A stretch of DNA of 64,000 nucleotides from Ignavibacteria bacterium (lineage in GTDB: Bacteria > Bacteroidota > Ignavibacteria > OLB7), in contig JACKAE010000003.1 in assembly GCA_020635205.1 (NCBI GenBank), positions 372,001 to 436,000 of the forward strand, given 5' to 3'. The notes below the pieces were generated by a model. That model did no database searches. It had not been told where the DNA came from and saw only the letters and a program-made list of their open reading frames with translations. Below, piece by piece: positions 9,392-17,181 of the stretch (the stretch's first letter is position 1; every line of letters begins with the position of its first letter). The position numbers and the translations under genes were made by a program.

Positions 9392-9428
9392 AAGAGGCGT
9401 TGAACTTTCATTCAACGCCTCTTCTGTT
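9392..9428. terminator. Strong hairpin, probable bidirectional terminator
   Basis: A perfect 13-bp stem (AAGAGGCGTTGAA and its complement) has a six-base loop (9405-9410) and is followed on plus by TCTGTTTT. It lies between the plus-strand methylase and the minus-strand tRNA, so it could end transcription from either side. Confidence 0.75.
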
Positions 9429-9431
9429 TTG

Positions 9432-9504
9432 TAGCGGGGACAGGACTTGAACCTGCAACCTCCAGGTTATGAGCCTGGCGAGCTACCAATTGCTCCACCC
9501 CGCG
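9432..9504 (-). tRNA. tRNA-fMet (initiator, anticodon CAT)
   Basis: The reverse complement folds as a 73-base cloverleaf without an encoded CCA. The anticodon loop is CTCATAA with stem CCAGG/CCTGG. Initiator traits are the unpaired 1-72 position (C against T), the A11-T24 D-stem pair (GAGC...GCTC) and the close match to bacterial initiators at the 5' end (CGCGGGGTGGAGCA). The anticodon stem has two rather than three G-C pairs beside the loop. Confidence 0.93.
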
Positions 9505-9630
9505 ATCATTGCCCTCTCGTTGTCCGAGAGGGATTGCAAATGTACAGCTATTCCAGGGGAGAATGCAATTGGCTAATTATTTGTCACAACAGAAGGGGCA
9601 AAGTTTCCATTTCAGTTCAGTCGTAGCATT

Positions 9631-10359
9631 CTACTCATCCTCACTCTCACCGTAGAACTGCTCTTCAATCTGAGTTAGGCTGTGCATTCCATCAGTCAAG
9701 AGTTTTGTGCGGAATGGAGCGACAAGAGCTTGCTCCGTTGAGTCAATTCCACCACTCTGTATCTCCCGAACTTTGCTGAAAAGATCTTCGCTCGCAAGTT
9801 GGCGATTCTCAGTCTCAATATTGAAGTTGTGGCGAACCATGAAGTTTCGGAGGGTATCGGTGAACTCTTCTTGCGTAATACCTGAAGCCGCTATCACTCT
9901 CCTCTTCGTCCACTGATACTCATCCCAAGATCGATTCAAGAGATTCAGATAGTTGATAAGAGATTGACGCGCGTAGAGGTTTGTCCGGAAGAAGAGGACA
10001 CCTAAGTCGTCGAGGTCGAGCGGATCGAACTTCTCGTCGTTGTCGGGAGAACGAGTTACCATCGTGGAATCCCACGCCGCATCGAAGATGCGCCATCCAC
10101 TGTTGAGAGAGTCGAACGAGTTTACGTAGAAATCGATATCCTCCTGCGTTAGTCTCTTGCTTTGGTCTGGAGCCGGAGCCTTGCTCTTGATAAGTGATAG
10201 AGAACTCTCCCGCGTGGCGTAAGGCTTCAGTTCCTCTGGCGGATTGAATTTGCTGTAAACTTGGAACCACCAGTACATGAAACCCGATGCAAAGAGAGCC
10301 AAAATTACAAGCCCCATTAAACAACCTCGGCGAAGGTTTGGCTGATTTGCTCCGCTCAT
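9631..10359 (-). CDS. Membrane-anchored protein of unknown function
   Basis: The 242-residue protein has one membrane segment near the N-terminus (about 13-31) and a mainly helical, charged remainder that would lie outside the cytoplasmic membrane or in the periplasm. I recognise no family. Its ATG overlaps the end of ftsY by four bases, so the two are probably translated from one message. Confidence 0.6.
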   Translation of the reverse strand: MSGANQPNLRRGCLMGLVILALFASGFMYWWFQVYSKFNPPEELKPYATRESSLSLIKSKAPAPDQSKRLTQEDIDFYVNSFDSLNSGWRIFDAAWDSTMVTRSPDNDEKFDPLDLDDLGVLFFRTNLYARQSLINYLNLLNRSWDEYQWTKRRVIAASGITQEEFTDTLRNFMVRHNFNIETENRQLASEDLFSKVREIQSGGIDSTEQALVAPFRTKLLTDGMHSLTQIEEQFYGESEDE

Positions 10360-11390
10360 GCCTCTTCCTCCTCTTCATCAAATGCAAAGAGTGCGTTTAC
10401 GTACGCATCTAAGCTGAACGGTTGTAGGTCGTCGATCTTCTCCCCCACACCGATGTAGCGGAGTGGAATCTTCAACTCGTTTGCTATCGAGATTACTACC
10501 CCCCCCTTCGCCGTTCCGTCGAGCTTCGTCAAGATCAGTCCACTAATTTCCACAGCGTTCGTGAACTCCTTCGCCTGCTGCACGGCGTTCTGTCCGGTTG
10601 TCCCATCCAGAACCAGAAAAACTTCGTTCGGCGCGTAGTCCCGAATCTTCTGCATCACGCGAGAAATTTTCCGCAACTCTTCCATCAAGTTGGTCTTATT
10701 GTGGAGCCGACCAGCCGTGTCGATCAACACCACATCGGCGTTCCTGCTTACTGCTGCTTGCAGTGTGTCGTAGGCAACAGCCGCTGGGTCTGCGCCCTGC
10801 TTCTGCTGCACAATATCGACCCCGGCACGCTGTGCCCAGACTTCAAGCTGCTCGTTTGCAGCAGCGCGGAAGGTGTCGGCAGCTCCTATCAGCACATTGT
10901 AGCCGGCCTCTCGATAGTTGTGAGCCAGCTTGCCAATCGTTGTCGTCTTCCCAACGCCGTTGACCCCAACGATCATGATTACGTGGGGACGCTGATCTTC
11001 TGGAAGTTGATAGAGTCGGTCGTTCTCGCGTGAAGGTGAGTCGGCTAATTTCCGCTCAATCTCTTCGCGGAGAAGTCGTGGAAGGTCGCCGGCATCTTTC
11101 AGACCTTCGTCCCGAACGCGATCTCGGATGCTGTCGCTCAACTCAATCGTCATGTTAGCCCCAACATCAGCCAGGAGGAGTGCCTCCTCCAACTCGTCGA
11201 GGAGTGCGTCGTCGAGCACTCTCCCCTGCCGGGCTGCCACGCCGATCTTCTCGCTAATTCCCTGCCGCGTCCGCTTCAGTCCCTCTTTCAGCCGGTCGTA
11301 CTTCAAACTGTCGACCGTCTCGCGGATCGAGGTTTTTGTCTCCTCAACTGTCTCGCGAACTTTCTGCTTGAGCTTGTTGAAAATGCCCAT
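10356..11390 (-). CDS. ftsY: Signal recognition particle receptor FtsY
   Basis: The 344-residue SRP-type GTPase has an N-terminal helical/amphipathic region (1-60), an N domain (about 60-130) and a G domain with GVNGVGKT (142-149), DTFRAAA (172-178), DTAGR (224-228) and TKLDG (288-292). FtsY docks ribosome-nascent-chain-SRP complexes at the inner membrane. The N-terminal acidic A domain is very short, as is usual outside the Proteobacteria. A run of eight C on plus (10499-10506) lies in the coding sequence and does not break the frame. Confidence 0.97.
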   Translation of the reverse strand: MGIFNKLKQKVRETVEETKTSIRETVDSLKYDRLKEGLKRTRQGISEKIGVAARQGRVLDDALLDELEEALLLADVGANMTIELSDSIRDRVRDEGLKDAGDLPRLLREEIERKLADSPSRENDRLYQLPEDQRPHVIMIVGVNGVGKTTTIGKLAHNYREAGYNVLIGAADTFRAAANEQLEVWAQRAGVDIVQQKQGADPAAVAYDTLQAAVSRNADVVLIDTAGRLHNKTNLMEELRKISRVMQKIRDYAPNEVFLVLDGTTGQNAVQQAKEFTNAVEISGLILTKLDGTAKGGVVISIANELKIPLRYIGVGEKIDDLQPFSLDAYVNALFAFDEEEEEA

Positions 11391-11481
11391 TGAAGCAATA
11401 GTGATTTAGGTTAATAGCTACTCAGAATGGGGAAAGAAAAGGATTTATCGGGAATCGGAGAGTGAGAGATGGTGAAGAAGA

Positions 11482-12063
11482 TCATAACGATTGTAGGTGT
11501 GCATAGGCTCGTTTCACGTAAAGGAAGAGAGAGAGAGAGAGCATTGCGAGGGTTATCACGATAAAGATCTGGAGTGCTATCCCATTCACTTCAAGATAGA
11601 AGAGCAAGAGCGTAATCGATAACACTCCAACGGCCCACTTCCCTGTCCAGTTTGAGGGAAGCACCTCGCCGGTCTTCCGCTCGACGTAGATACCACCGAC
11701 CAATATCAAGAGATCGCGGAGCAGAATCGGCAAGAGGAACCACAGGGGGATAACCCCGAGAGTTGCAAGCAAAATCACTACGCCCGCCACGTATACTTTG
11801 TCGGCTAAAGGGTCAAGGATTTTCCCGAGATCAGAAATTTGATTGAAGCGTCGAGCAACCCACCCATCCAAATAGTCAGTAAAGGCTGCAACAAAGAAAG
11901 AGATGACGGCAAGGTCTCGGTGACCGTAGTAGACGAGAAGGCAAGTCGGTAGGGTCATAAGCAGCCGAGCAATACTGAGTAGGTTCGAAGCTCCCCAGAG
12001 GCTACCCTGTTGGACTTCCGAGCCATCTTCCGCGCTCCGTTGTGATGTAGACTTCACTTCCAT
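11482..12063 (-). CDS. pgsA: CDP-alcohol phosphatidyltransferase, probably phosphatidylglycerophosphate synthase
   Basis: The 193-residue integral membrane enzyme carries the complete CDP-alcohol phosphotransferase signature D-x2-D-G-x2-A-R-x8-G-x3-D-x3-D at residues 63-88 (D63, D66, G67, A70, R71, G80, D84, D88). Four or more hydrophobic segments follow. Size and motif spacing fit PgsA, which makes phosphatidylglycerol phosphate from CDP-diacylglycerol and glycerol-3-phosphate. Another CDP-alcohol acceptor is possible. It lies upstream of ftsY on the same strand with a gap of about 90 bases. Confidence 0.85.
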   Translation of the reverse strand: MEVKSTSQRSAEDGSEVQQGSLWGASNLLSIARLLMTLPTCLLVYYGHRDLAVISFFVAAFTDYLDGWVARRFNQISDLGKILDPLADKVYVAGVVILLATLGVIPLWFLLPILLRDLLILVGGIYVERKTGEVLPSNWTGKWAVGVLSITLLLFYLEVNGIALQIFIVITLAMLSLSLFLYVKRAYAHLQSL

Positions 12064-12114
12064 GCGACGATCAGGTCTTTCAAGAATAAGGGATAGCCGA
12101 ACAATCTTTCAGGA

Positions 12115-12148
12115 AAATAAGCGAGCCGATTCCCCGAAGGAAATCGGC
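12115..12148 (-). terminator. Probable terminator after the HU gene
   Basis: Read on minus, GCCGATTTCC, loop TTCGG, then GAATCGGC forms a stem with one mismatch (12125-12148), followed by TCGCTTATTTTCC. It lies about 30 bases past the HU stop codon. Confidence 0.5.
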
Positions 12149-12179
12149 CCGATATTACTTGACAGCGATTGCTGTTCCA

Positions 12180-12461
12180 TTACTTCTTGCCGCTGATAGC
12201 ATCCTTGAATGCTTTGCCAGGCGTGAACTTTGGTGCTTTCGATGCTTTGATCTTGATCGTCTCACCCGTCTGTGGGTTGCGACCCTTGCGAGCACTGCGC
12301 TTTACAACACCAAACGATCCAAATCCGATCAACTGAACGGTATCACCCTTCTTGAGAGCTTTCTTGATTGTGTCAGTTGTGGCATTCAGAGCGCGCTCTG
12401 CATCTGCCTTCGTGATACTGGCCTCTTTGGCCACTGCTTCGATAAGTTCGGCTTTGTTCAC
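12180..12461 (-). CDS. HU-family DNA-binding protein
   Basis: The product is 93 residues from the GTG at 12461. GGAGG lies eight bases upstream, which decides this start over the ATG at 12500. The sequence VNKAELIEAV..., GFGSFGVVKRSARKGRNPQT and the lysine-rich C-terminus are typical of HU/IHF proteins. These form dimers that bend and compact DNA. HU and IHF subunits cannot be separated by eye, but the general nucleoid role is clear. It is a single gene followed by a hairpin terminator. Confidence 0.95.
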   Translation of the reverse strand: MNKAELIEAVAKEASITKADAERALNATTDTIKKALKKGDTVQLIGFGSFGVVKRSARKGRNPQTGETIKIKASKAPKFTPGKAFKDAISGKK

Positions 12462-12643
12462 CTGAACATCCTCCGATTGAAATGTGTGTGGACTTGACAA
12501 GAAATAGACAAGGATGATCTTCGTGATCTGATCAAAAAATATCCCCTGCCATTCTTTCGATCTGCAAATCTACGGCTACACATACGTTCCAACAAGTGAC
12601 AAATCGTCGGGAAGCCTTGCGGGACAAGGGTTTCAGCCGATTA

Positions 12644-13387
12644 TCAGTCGAGAGATTCTTCCTTCACTCCGATCACAGCAAACATTCGTCCACTCCGTTC
12701 TCGCTCTCGACGATAGCTTTGGAACCGTGTATCGCAGATCGTACAGCGCAAATCGACCTCGATTCGTTCCGGGAGAACATCCTCCGCAAGTAGTTGTTCT
12801 ACAACAACGCCCCTATTATCGAAGAGATACTTCCCATCACTGATTCCCCTGCTATGCTTGCTATCAAAGGCTCCGGCGACATCTGCGCCTACTTCGTAGC
12901 AACATTGTCCGGCAGATGGACCAACCCAGACGAGAAGATTTTCGGCTGATAGAGTGTAGACATCTTTTAAGAGGGCAAGAGTCTTTCCAACGATGTTCTG
13001 CACGCTTCCACGCCAACCGGAGTGCACTCCTGCAACGACGTTCCGGTCAGGGTCGGCAATCAAAATCGGGACACAGTCGGCAACGCTGACTGCAAGTAGA
13101 TGTCCAGTCTTATTGGTGTAGAGAGCATCCGAATCTCCCAGTTGATAGTTCTCGTCGACGTAGACAACGCGATCTCCGTGAACCTGGTGCTGCACTGCAA
13201 GTCTATCGAGCGAGAACCCGAGCCGCGCAGCAAGGTGCTGCCGATTGGCAAGAACTTGTTCCTCTCGATCCCCCACCGCAGTTGACATGTTGAAGCCGAA
13301 AGCCTCTCCCTTGCCCCCTCGCAGCGACATCGCCGCAACAAGCTGTGGGTATGGTTTGAAGATGTTTGGCTTTATTAGTAATCCCAT
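12644..13387 (-). CDS. pgeF: YfiH/PgeF-family peptidoglycan editing factor (multicopper polyphenol oxidase-like)
   Basis: The 247-residue protein has the metal-site triad of the DUF152/YfiH family: HQVHG (about 67-71), SVADCVP (C105) and GVHSGWRG (H122). Family members have been described as purine nucleoside phosphorylase/adenosine deaminase-like enzymes, as laccase-like, and as a factor removing wrong residues from muropeptides. The precise role here is not visible. It overlaps the end of comEC by 13 bases, so the two are probably co-transcribed. Confidence 0.9.
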   Translation of the reverse strand: MGLLIKPNIFKPYPQLVAAMSLRGGKGEAFGFNMSTAVGDREEQVLANRQHLAARLGFSLDRLAVQHQVHGDRVVYVDENYQLGDSDALYTNKTGHLLAVSVADCVPILIADPDRNVVAGVHSGWRGSVQNIVGKTLALLKDVYTLSAENLLVWVGPSAGQCCYEVGADVAGAFDSKHSRGISDGKYLFDNRGVVVEQLLAEDVLPERIEVDLRCTICDTRFQSYRRERERSGRMFAVIGVKEESLD

Positions 13388-15381
13388 TCGATTCTTCTCC
13401 AGTTCTGCCTCGAATCCAGAATAATGGTTCTCATCAATTTGCGTTGCAGCGGTACTTGAGCGTAGACCTCTCCAGCAACTTCTACAAGACTCGGCCTTCG
13501 TCTTGAAGCGTTTGTGAGAATCAGCGGAATATGTGATGTGCCATACTCGGGCCCGATTGGGTTAACCACAAGCAAATCATTAGAGGAACGGACGATGCTG
13601 TCGTTGAGAATATCTATCACTTCTACTTCCGCCGCTCCGGTTCGCCTCATGAGGAGATCGGCTACTCTCTTCGCAGAATTACTATCCCGCACCGACATCC
13701 CACCATACCAGAGAGTAAGGTGATTGTTGTGGTGAAGTGCCGTAGCAATTCCACCTGAGCGGGAGAGTGGGACAAGATACAGATAGCCAGAGGATGAGTG
13801 GAAAAGTGGATCGAGTCGGCGATCAACAGTTAAGGAAAGGAAGAGGAGAAAGCAGAGAGAAATTGAGCGGAGTAGAACTTGGAGCGGGGTACGTGAGAAT
13901 GCTACGTAGAGCAATCCAAGAAGCATGACCGTAAGCGTGAGAACTCCGATAGTTTGAAGTTCAACCTTCGCAGTGGTGAGTGTAGCAGCCCACTCAATTA
14001 AACGTCTACCGGCAGCTATGGCAAGCCAGGCCGTGCCGCCGAACCACTTCGCGGCGAGGGGAACGGCCAAACCAGCAAGACTGGCTCCGAGACCGATGGA
14101 GATCAATGGAACGGCGAGGAGATTGATAACTGGTGAGATCGGAGAAAGATACCCGAAGTAGTAGATGGTAAAGGGAATTGTCAGAATCTGTGCACCGACC
14201 GAGAGAAAAAGAAGTTGTAGAAGTCTGCCGAGAATAGGAAACGTAGTCGTCCTCGGGAATCGCAAGCGTAGATAGTTCCACAGAGGAGTGTAGACTAAGA
14301 AGATACCGGCAACTGCTGAGAAGGAGAGTTGAAAGCCAATATCAAAGAGTGAACTTGGCCTTAGCAGAAGAAGAAGGAGAGCCGCCCCACCTAAAAGGTT
14401 GATTGGTCGCGTAAGCCGACCTGTGTTATATGCGATGAGAAAGAGGAGAGCCATAGTTGCTGCCCGCAGAACTGATGGAGTATCCCCGACAATAAGAACA
14501 TAACCTGATAGGGGGAGAGCAAAGCAGAGGAAGCGAATCCAGACTCGCGGTATCCAAGAAACAGCCACGAAGAGAACCAGCACGATAAGGCCAACGTGCA
14601 GCCCACTTACGGCTAAGAGGTGAGCCGTTCCAGTAGCTGAAAACGTATCGCGAGTTGTTGGATCGATTCGACTTCGATCTCCAATTAGGAGAGCCGCCGC
14701 AATGTCTCCCTCCTCTCCACCGATCCACTTTTCGGTAAACGAGCGAACATCTCTCCTGACTCCTATCCTCATAGCCCCAATCAGTGTGGGCTTCTGAAAC
14801 CCGAACCTGTATATCTCTCTCCTTCGATAACAATCGAACGTCCCAGCGATTCCTCTGGAGCGAAGCCAGCCACCATAGTCGAATTCTCCCGGAATTGTTG
14901 GAGTGGAGGGAATGCGGAAGGTTCCTCGCAGAGCAATATGGTCTCCAAGGAGTGGAACATTCTGAGTCGTCGCAGAGGAGTCGTAGAGACGAGTAACGAT
15001 CTCGCCTTCAGGCACTCCCCCCTGATTGCGCCAGAGTATCGAGTCTGGTTTTATTCTCCACTCTACGTACCCTTGCTTCGCTACCGGGTCAGACGATACA
15101 ACACCAATAAGTTCCGCGTCGGGAAGTTCCAGTCCCTGAAGCAATAACTCGGAATCGCCACTCTGAACTTGATAGAGAAGTCCACCTGAAAGACCCACGA
15201 GAAGGATTAACGCAATCGGAAAAAGAGGACGGATGTAGGAGGCAATAAAAAAGGTGAGTAGTAGAGACCCTCCCAGAACTGCGAGAAGAGAGGGTATTGA
15301 AGGATCGAGAAGTCGGGAGAGAAGTATCCCGAGGGCAAAGAAGATTCCATGCTTCAGTGCAGGATAGTATTTCAAGCTCAT
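13375..15381 (-). CDS. comEC: ComEC/Rec2-family DNA uptake channel, lacking a canonical MBL domain
   Basis: The 668-residue membrane protein has N-terminal hydrophobic helices, an OB-like extracytoplasmic segment (about 60-210, the DUF4131 region) and the competence domain with GDRSRI..., TGTAHLLAVSGLHVG and many helices (about 230-520). The last 150 residues do not show the HxHxDH motif of the metallo-beta-lactamase domain found in longer ComEC proteins. The protein is thought to form the inner-membrane channel for single-stranded DNA in natural transformation. Absence of the nuclease-like domain is common in Bacteroidota forms. Confidence 0.88.
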   Translation of the reverse strand: MSLKYYPALKHGIFFALGILLSRLLDPSIPSLLAVLGGSLLLTFFIASYIRPLFPIALILLVGLSGGLLYQVQSGDSELLLQGLELPDAELIGVVSSDPVAKQGYVEWRIKPDSILWRNQGGVPEGEIVTRLYDSSATTQNVPLLGDHIALRGTFRIPSTPTIPGEFDYGGWLRSRGIAGTFDCYRRREIYRFGFQKPTLIGAMRIGVRRDVRSFTEKWIGGEEGDIAAALLIGDRSRIDPTTRDTFSATGTAHLLAVSGLHVGLIVLVLFVAVSWIPRVWIRFLCFALPLSGYVLIVGDTPSVLRAATMALLFLIAYNTGRLTRPINLLGGAALLLLLLRPSSLFDIGFQLSFSAVAGIFLVYTPLWNYLRLRFPRTTTFPILGRLLQLLFLSVGAQILTIPFTIYYFGYLSPISPVINLLAVPLISIGLGASLAGLAVPLAAKWFGGTAWLAIAAGRRLIEWAATLTTAKVELQTIGVLTLTVMLLGLLYVAFSRTPLQVLLRSISLCFLLFLSLTVDRRLDPLFHSSSGYLYLVPLSRSGGIATALHHNNHLTLWYGGMSVRDSNSAKRVADLLMRRTGAAEVEVIDILNDSIVRSSNDLLVVNPIGPEYGTSHIPLILTNASRRRPSLVEVAGEVYAQVPLQRKLMRTIILDSRQNWRRIEWDY

Positions 15382-15615
15382 GGTAGTGAATGTGAGGATG
15401 AAGGTTTAGGTTGATCGATTAAAGTACAAAGAAAATCGACTTAGCCTACCTCCCCTATCTCTACAGCTTTATCAAAGTCTACCTCTACCGGCTTCACTCT
15501 CTCTTGAATCTCCCTTATCTCTTCCCTATCTTGGGAGATTCGTCCGGGTGACACTAAACCGATCCGGAATACGTAAGTCAGTTGCGCACACCTCGCAACG
15601 GGGGTAGCCCTCACT

Positions 15616-15629
15616 TGAAAACGTTTTCA
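15616..15629. promoter_or_regulatory. Operator-like palindrome TGAAAACGTTTTCA
   Basis: A perfect 14-bp palindrome lies 23 bases before the ATG at 15653. It matches the catabolite-responsive-element pattern and is one base from the site at 3918. The rest of the 15382-15652 intergenic region shows no gene. Regulatory function is inference. Confidence 0.4.
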
Positions 15630-15652
15630 CTATTACGAGCTACAACGCTATT

Positions 15653-16261
15653 ATGAGACAATTACCTTTGCACGGTATGCTTGCAGGCGTCGCCACGCTT
15701 TTGTTCGTGACTATTTCTGGTATGCCCCTTCGGGCACAGAACTATGCTCAGGAGACGGGAGAGGCCGAAGTACATCAGCGGACAACAGACTCTACTCTCT
15801 CCCAAACCTATACTGGCCACTTTGGTTGGTCAATTAGTCTTCCACCTGAAGAGATTGCCAAATTCAATAAAATTGGTTCAAGTGTCAACGAGTCAGGAAA
15901 AAGCGAGGTAGTGAACTTCTTGCTGCGTGGTGGACGTGGAGGACTAAAGATCCGCTACTATACCGAGCAACGAATGATCCCACTTGGCTATGCCCTGCTT
16001 GACAGCATCATGCACTACTATGAGATTGATTCGGCTGGACGAAATGGCAACATCTACCGCCGCACCTACGTGCTCACCGACCAGTCAGTCGAAATTGAAC
16101 TTCTCCTAACTGAAAAAGGAGAGGCCGATTTAAAGGAATCGGTAGTAGCACTCTTCGACAGCTTTGTTCCTCCTCCATCGGCTACCTATAACTTGCAGCA
16201 GTGGCGCTACGGTCGAAATCCAGAAGAATATCAAGAAGGACGTGCTCCTGAAGACAGATGA
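15653..16261 (+). CDS. Secreted protein of unknown function, first of a tandem pair
   Basis: The 202-residue protein has a signal peptide (cleavage after PLRAQ, about residue 27). The C-terminal half contains RRTYVLTDQSVEIELLL, which aligns with SRTYFLPTRSVKIELIP in the next gene, so the two are distant tandem paralogues. No known domain is recognised. Its stop overlaps the next start (ATGA), which indicates coupled translation. A perfect operator-like palindrome lies just upstream. Confidence 0.65.
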   Translation: MRQLPLHGMLAGVATLLFVTISGMPLRAQNYAQETGEAEVHQRTTDSTLSQTYTGHFGWSISLPPEEIAKFNKIGSSVNESGKSEVVNFLLRGGRGGLKIRYYTEQRMIPLGYALLDSIMHYYEIDSAGRNGNIYRRTYVLTDQSVEIELLLTEKGEADLKESVVALFDSFVPPPSATYNLQQWRYGRNPEEYQEGRAPEDR

Positions 16262-16860
16262 GCGTGGTGAGAATTTCACACATCTTGATTGCTATTGGTG
16301 CGATTCTTTTTTGGGCGAGGAGCATGAGCGGACAGTCTCTTGCTCCTCCGCCAGTTAATATCGACTCGTTGAAGAATGAGTTGGCAAAGGACTCACTTAT
16401 CTCTCAGCGTGTTAATAGCCGAAAAGGATATGTTGCAGGAGTGCCAGCAAGCGCACAACTTGATTCGGCTCGAAGCGGATGGAGTCTGGAAAAACTGTTT
16501 GAACGTCGCACCTACGTTATAACCGGTGCAGGTGAAATTCTCTTTACTGCCACGGTTGACTCAACCGAAATTCCAAAGAGTGCAACGGAGACATCTGCCT
16601 ATACCTATCTCGATCACGACTCCCTCACCTCGATAGGAACTATCTGGTCTCGCACGTACTTTCTTCCCACACGTTCGGTTAAAATTGAGTTGATCCCCTA
16701 CGGCAATGCCATGCACACCTATGCCGAGGAGCGAGATCGGATTTTCCGTTCATTCCGCTGGAAGCCGGGAGCAAATAGCAATGCAATCGATGTTGATCCA
16801 ATAAAGATTCCCACAACCCCAGACAGACCGGAACCAGTGAAAAGTGGTTTTGGACAATAG
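16258..16860 (+). CDS. Secreted protein of unknown function, second of a tandem pair
   Basis: The 200-residue protein has a signal peptide (about 1-22, ending SMSGQS). It shares the order and spacing of the RTY.L..RSV.IEL motif with its upstream neighbour and overlaps it by four bases. The C-terminus is rich in Pro and polar residues. No catalytic motif is visible. The pair could be a two-subunit periplasmic or surface factor, which is inference from adjacency and homology. Confidence 0.6.
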   Translation: MSVVRISHILIAIGAILFWARSMSGQSLAPPPVNIDSLKNELAKDSLISQRVNSRKGYVAGVPASAQLDSARSGWSLEKLFERRTYVITGAGEILFTATVDSTEIPKSATETSAYTYLDHDSLTSIGTIWSRTYFLPTRSVKIELIPYGNAMHTYAEERDRIFRSFRWKPGANSNAIDVDPIKIPTTPDRPEPVKSGFGQ

Positions 16861-16911
16861 CCACCCCAACGCAAACCTGCACCGTCCAATATCTCTTATC
16901 TCTATAAACAC

Positions 16912-16940
16912 TCAACTCCACGAACTCTATCAACTCTACT
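16912..16940. repeat. Nine-base word repeat AACTCYAYN after a T9SS gene
   Basis: The sequence holds near-tandem units AACTCCACG, AACTCTATC and AACTCTACT just past the stop of the T9SS gene. The paralogous gene at 20433 carries a similar set at 20411-20437. Confidence 0.5.
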
Positions 16941-17181
16941 CCACAATCACTTGACCGGTCAGCACGGTCTCTCCACTACTGAGGCGGAGCCAATACGCTC
17001 CTGCGCCTACTCCGCTGGCATCCCAGTCAACGCCGTATTCTCCTGCCGGTAGTGTTTGGTCGATGAGAACGCCTACACGATTGCCACTAACATCGAAGAC
17101 TTCCAAGCGAGCCGGTCCTTCCAAGCCGAGACCAAGTTCTATCTTCACTTGTGACCCCGATGGGTTCGGGATCGCCCGCGG
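16930..17181. repeat. 252-bp near-identical repeat, copy 1 (sorting-domain coding end)
   Basis: This block matches 20427-20678 over 252 bases with no gaps and two mismatches that I can find. It covers the stop codon and the codons for the last 80 or so residues of both T9SS proteins. Outside it, the two genes are clearly diverged. Confidence 0.9.

Noticed and set aside
6720..9504. Integrative element with att sites at tRNA-fMet
   Set aside because: I found no copy of the tRNA 3' end on the far side and no integrase gene.
11510..11525. CGTTTCACGTAAAGGA as a parS site
   Set aside because: Only about 12 of 16 positions fit the TGTTTCACGTGAAACA consensus, it lies inside pgsA and far from parAB; chance is likely.
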